Shown here: one piece after another, positions 63,259 through 64,000 of the stretch
Layout of the letters: each line of letters begins with the position of its first letter
Position numbering within the stretch: the stretch's first letter is position 1
NCBI GenBank assembly: GCA_016875915.1
Contig: VGOM01000003.1
Span: 1 to 64,000, forward strand
Reading direction: 5' to 3'
DNA length: 64,000 bases
From: Chloroflexota bacterium
Lineage (GTDB): Bacteria; Chloroflexota; Dehalococcoidia; UBA2247; RBG-13-53-26
Notes under the pieces: model-generated
Database searches by the model: none
What the model saw: the letters and a program-made list of their open reading frames with translations, nothing else
What the model was told of the DNA's origin: nothing
Translations under genes and position numbers: made by a program

Positions 63259-64000
63259 CTACGTCCCCAGTTCGGCCCGGCTGTGCACGAAGGCGAGGAG
63301 GTTCTCGCGGGCCACCATGCCGATGATCCGGTCGCCCTCCACCACCGGCAATTGGTTGACATCCTCATCGGTGAGCAGTTGCATGGCACTGGATAGGTCC
63401 TCATCCGGACCGACCCTCTTCAGCTTGTCCATGGGGGTCATCACCTCCCTCACCGTCCGGCTGTGCCAGACCTCTCGGGGCACCACCTTCACGTTATGAA
63501 TGGTGATCAGTCCCAGGCCGCGGCCGTCTTCCACCACCGGGAAGCACCGGCGGCCCGAAATGAGGATGTACTGGTTGACCAGTTCCTCAATTGTGGTCCG
63601 GGGTGAGACAGCCGGGCAGTCCCGGGTCATGATCTCGCTGATCTTGTGTCCCCGGAGCTGATCCTGCAGGGCCACCTGGCGGTAGCTGCCCACGGCGGCG
63701 TTCTCCAGGAACCAGCCCACGAAGGCCAGGAACAGGCCCTGGAAGAGGTTGTCCAGATCCACGAAGATGTAGTAGATGCCGCCGAAGATCAGCAGGTAGC
63801 CGAAGCCCCGCCCGATGGTGCTGGCGATGCGGGTGGCGCTGCGCAGGTTCCCGGAGCGCCACCACAGGATGGAGCGCAGGACACGCCCCCCGTCCAGGGG
63901 AAATCCTGGGATGAGGTTGAACGCTGCCAGAGACAGGTTGATGTACCCCAGCCAGAAGGCCATGGCCGATAGCGGTTCGATGGGATCCTCCGTGGCGAAG
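63259..64000 (-). CDS. Site-2 protease family (M50) protein with CBS domains (partial, N-terminus off the window)
   Basis: About 247 residues of the C-terminal part. [27 protein letters not shown] holds the second half of the M50 active site (the DG motif); further membrane helices follow, then two CBS domains ([21 protein letters not shown]...[21 protein letters not shown] and [13 protein letters not shown]...[22 protein letters not shown]). The HExxH motif should lie beyond the right edge. CBS pairs suggest control by adenine nucleotides. The reading frame is open to the window end. Confidence 0.9.
   Translation of the reverse strand, partial: FATEDPIEPLSAMAFWLGYINLSLAAFNLIPGFPLDGGRVLRSILWWRSGNLRSATRIASTIGRGFGYLLIFGGIYYIFVDLDNLFQGLFLAFVGWFLENAAVGSYRQVALQDQLRGHKISEIMTRDCPAVSPRTTIEELVNQYILISGRRCFPVVEDGRGLGLITIHNVKVVPREVWHSRTVREVMTPMDKLKRVGPDEDLSSAMQLLTDEDVNQLPVVEGDRIIGMVARENLLAFVHSRAELGT

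Overview
The window is about 64 kb of GC-rich, densely packed bacterial chromosome with no insertion sequences, phage genes or CRISPR arrays. The gene set suggests an anaerobic or facultative member of Chloroflexota, probably near Dehalococcoidia. The clues are a ThiD2-ThiE fusion, a heliorhodopsin (a family mostly found in single-membrane prokaryotes), 2-hydroxyacyl-CoA dehydratase/benzoyl-CoA-reductase-type proteins, polyferredoxins, glycyl-radical and AmmeMemoRadiSam radical-SAM enzymes, and a mix of leaderless and Shine-Dalgarno-led genes. This placement is inference; no rRNA is present.

Layout. 1-5.9 kb: partial CDP-alcohol phosphatidyltransferase, tRNA-Phe, two zinc-ribbon FmdB-like proteins, thiamine synthesis (ThiD2-ThiE), a translin-like protein, a MEMO protein, a glycyl-radical activase and an IscU-type scaffold. 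5.9-9.1 kb: a redox block of thioredoxin, a 2Fe-2S/4Fe-4S protein, a thioredoxin-like lipoprotein, a 48-residue CxxC membrane peptide, a NapH-like polyferredoxin and a C_GCAxxG_C_C protein. 9.2-13.5 kb: an MFS carrier and a zinc-uptake operon (zur-znuA-znuC-znuB) behind a palindromic Fur-family operator. 13.8-20 kb, minus strand: heliorhodopsin, then gapA, a 31-residue bS22/mS38-like ribosomal peptide, a HgdB-like protein, a metallo-beta-lactamase-fold hydrolase, enolase and a LOG-like protein. 20.1-28.7 kb: gtrA, then a minus-strand run of purF-purM-purH, a small unknown, a nicotinamidase/nicotinate phosphoribosyltransferase fusion, rsfS, and the AmmeMemoRadiSam radical SAM and AMMECR1 genes.

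28.8-42.5 kb is an acyl-CoA region: crotonase-type hydratases, acyl-CoA dehydrogenase, two 2-hydroxyacyl-CoA dehydratase/benzoyl-CoA-reductase-type subunits, an SCP-2 protein, an orphan acetyl-CoA-synthase-beta-like domain, an acyl-CoA ligase, thiolase and 3-hydroxyacyl-CoA dehydrogenase. Together these look like anaerobic breakdown of an aromatic or hydroxy/fatty acid to acetyl-CoA. A secreted caspase-like protein and a catalytically dead XerC/D-like protein lie in the same region. 42.5-49.6 kb: uvrC and a nusA-ylxR-infB-rbfA-truB operon with a terminator-like leader. 49.6-56.7 kb: ilvC-leuA-leuC-leuD-leuB, rsmD-coaD and a ferredoxin. 56.7-64 kb: cvpA, proC, yggS, proA and an SRPBCC protein on the minus strand, then a glycosyltransferase, an MgtC-like protein and a partial site-2 protease with CBS domains.

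Main points of interest: (i) the heliorhodopsin; (ii) the orphan ACS-beta-like domain in a dehydratase operon; (iii) apparent AUA start codons behind good Shine-Dalgarno sequences (purM and a redox gene) and a CUG start for ylxR; (iv) promoters lying 6-12 bases before start codons, with extended -10 elements close to TGCTAGAAT; (v) a recombinase-fold protein without its catalytic residues whose promoter interleaves with that of uvrC; (vi) a possible nusA leader attenuator. All functional calls come from reading the sequence; no database search was run.
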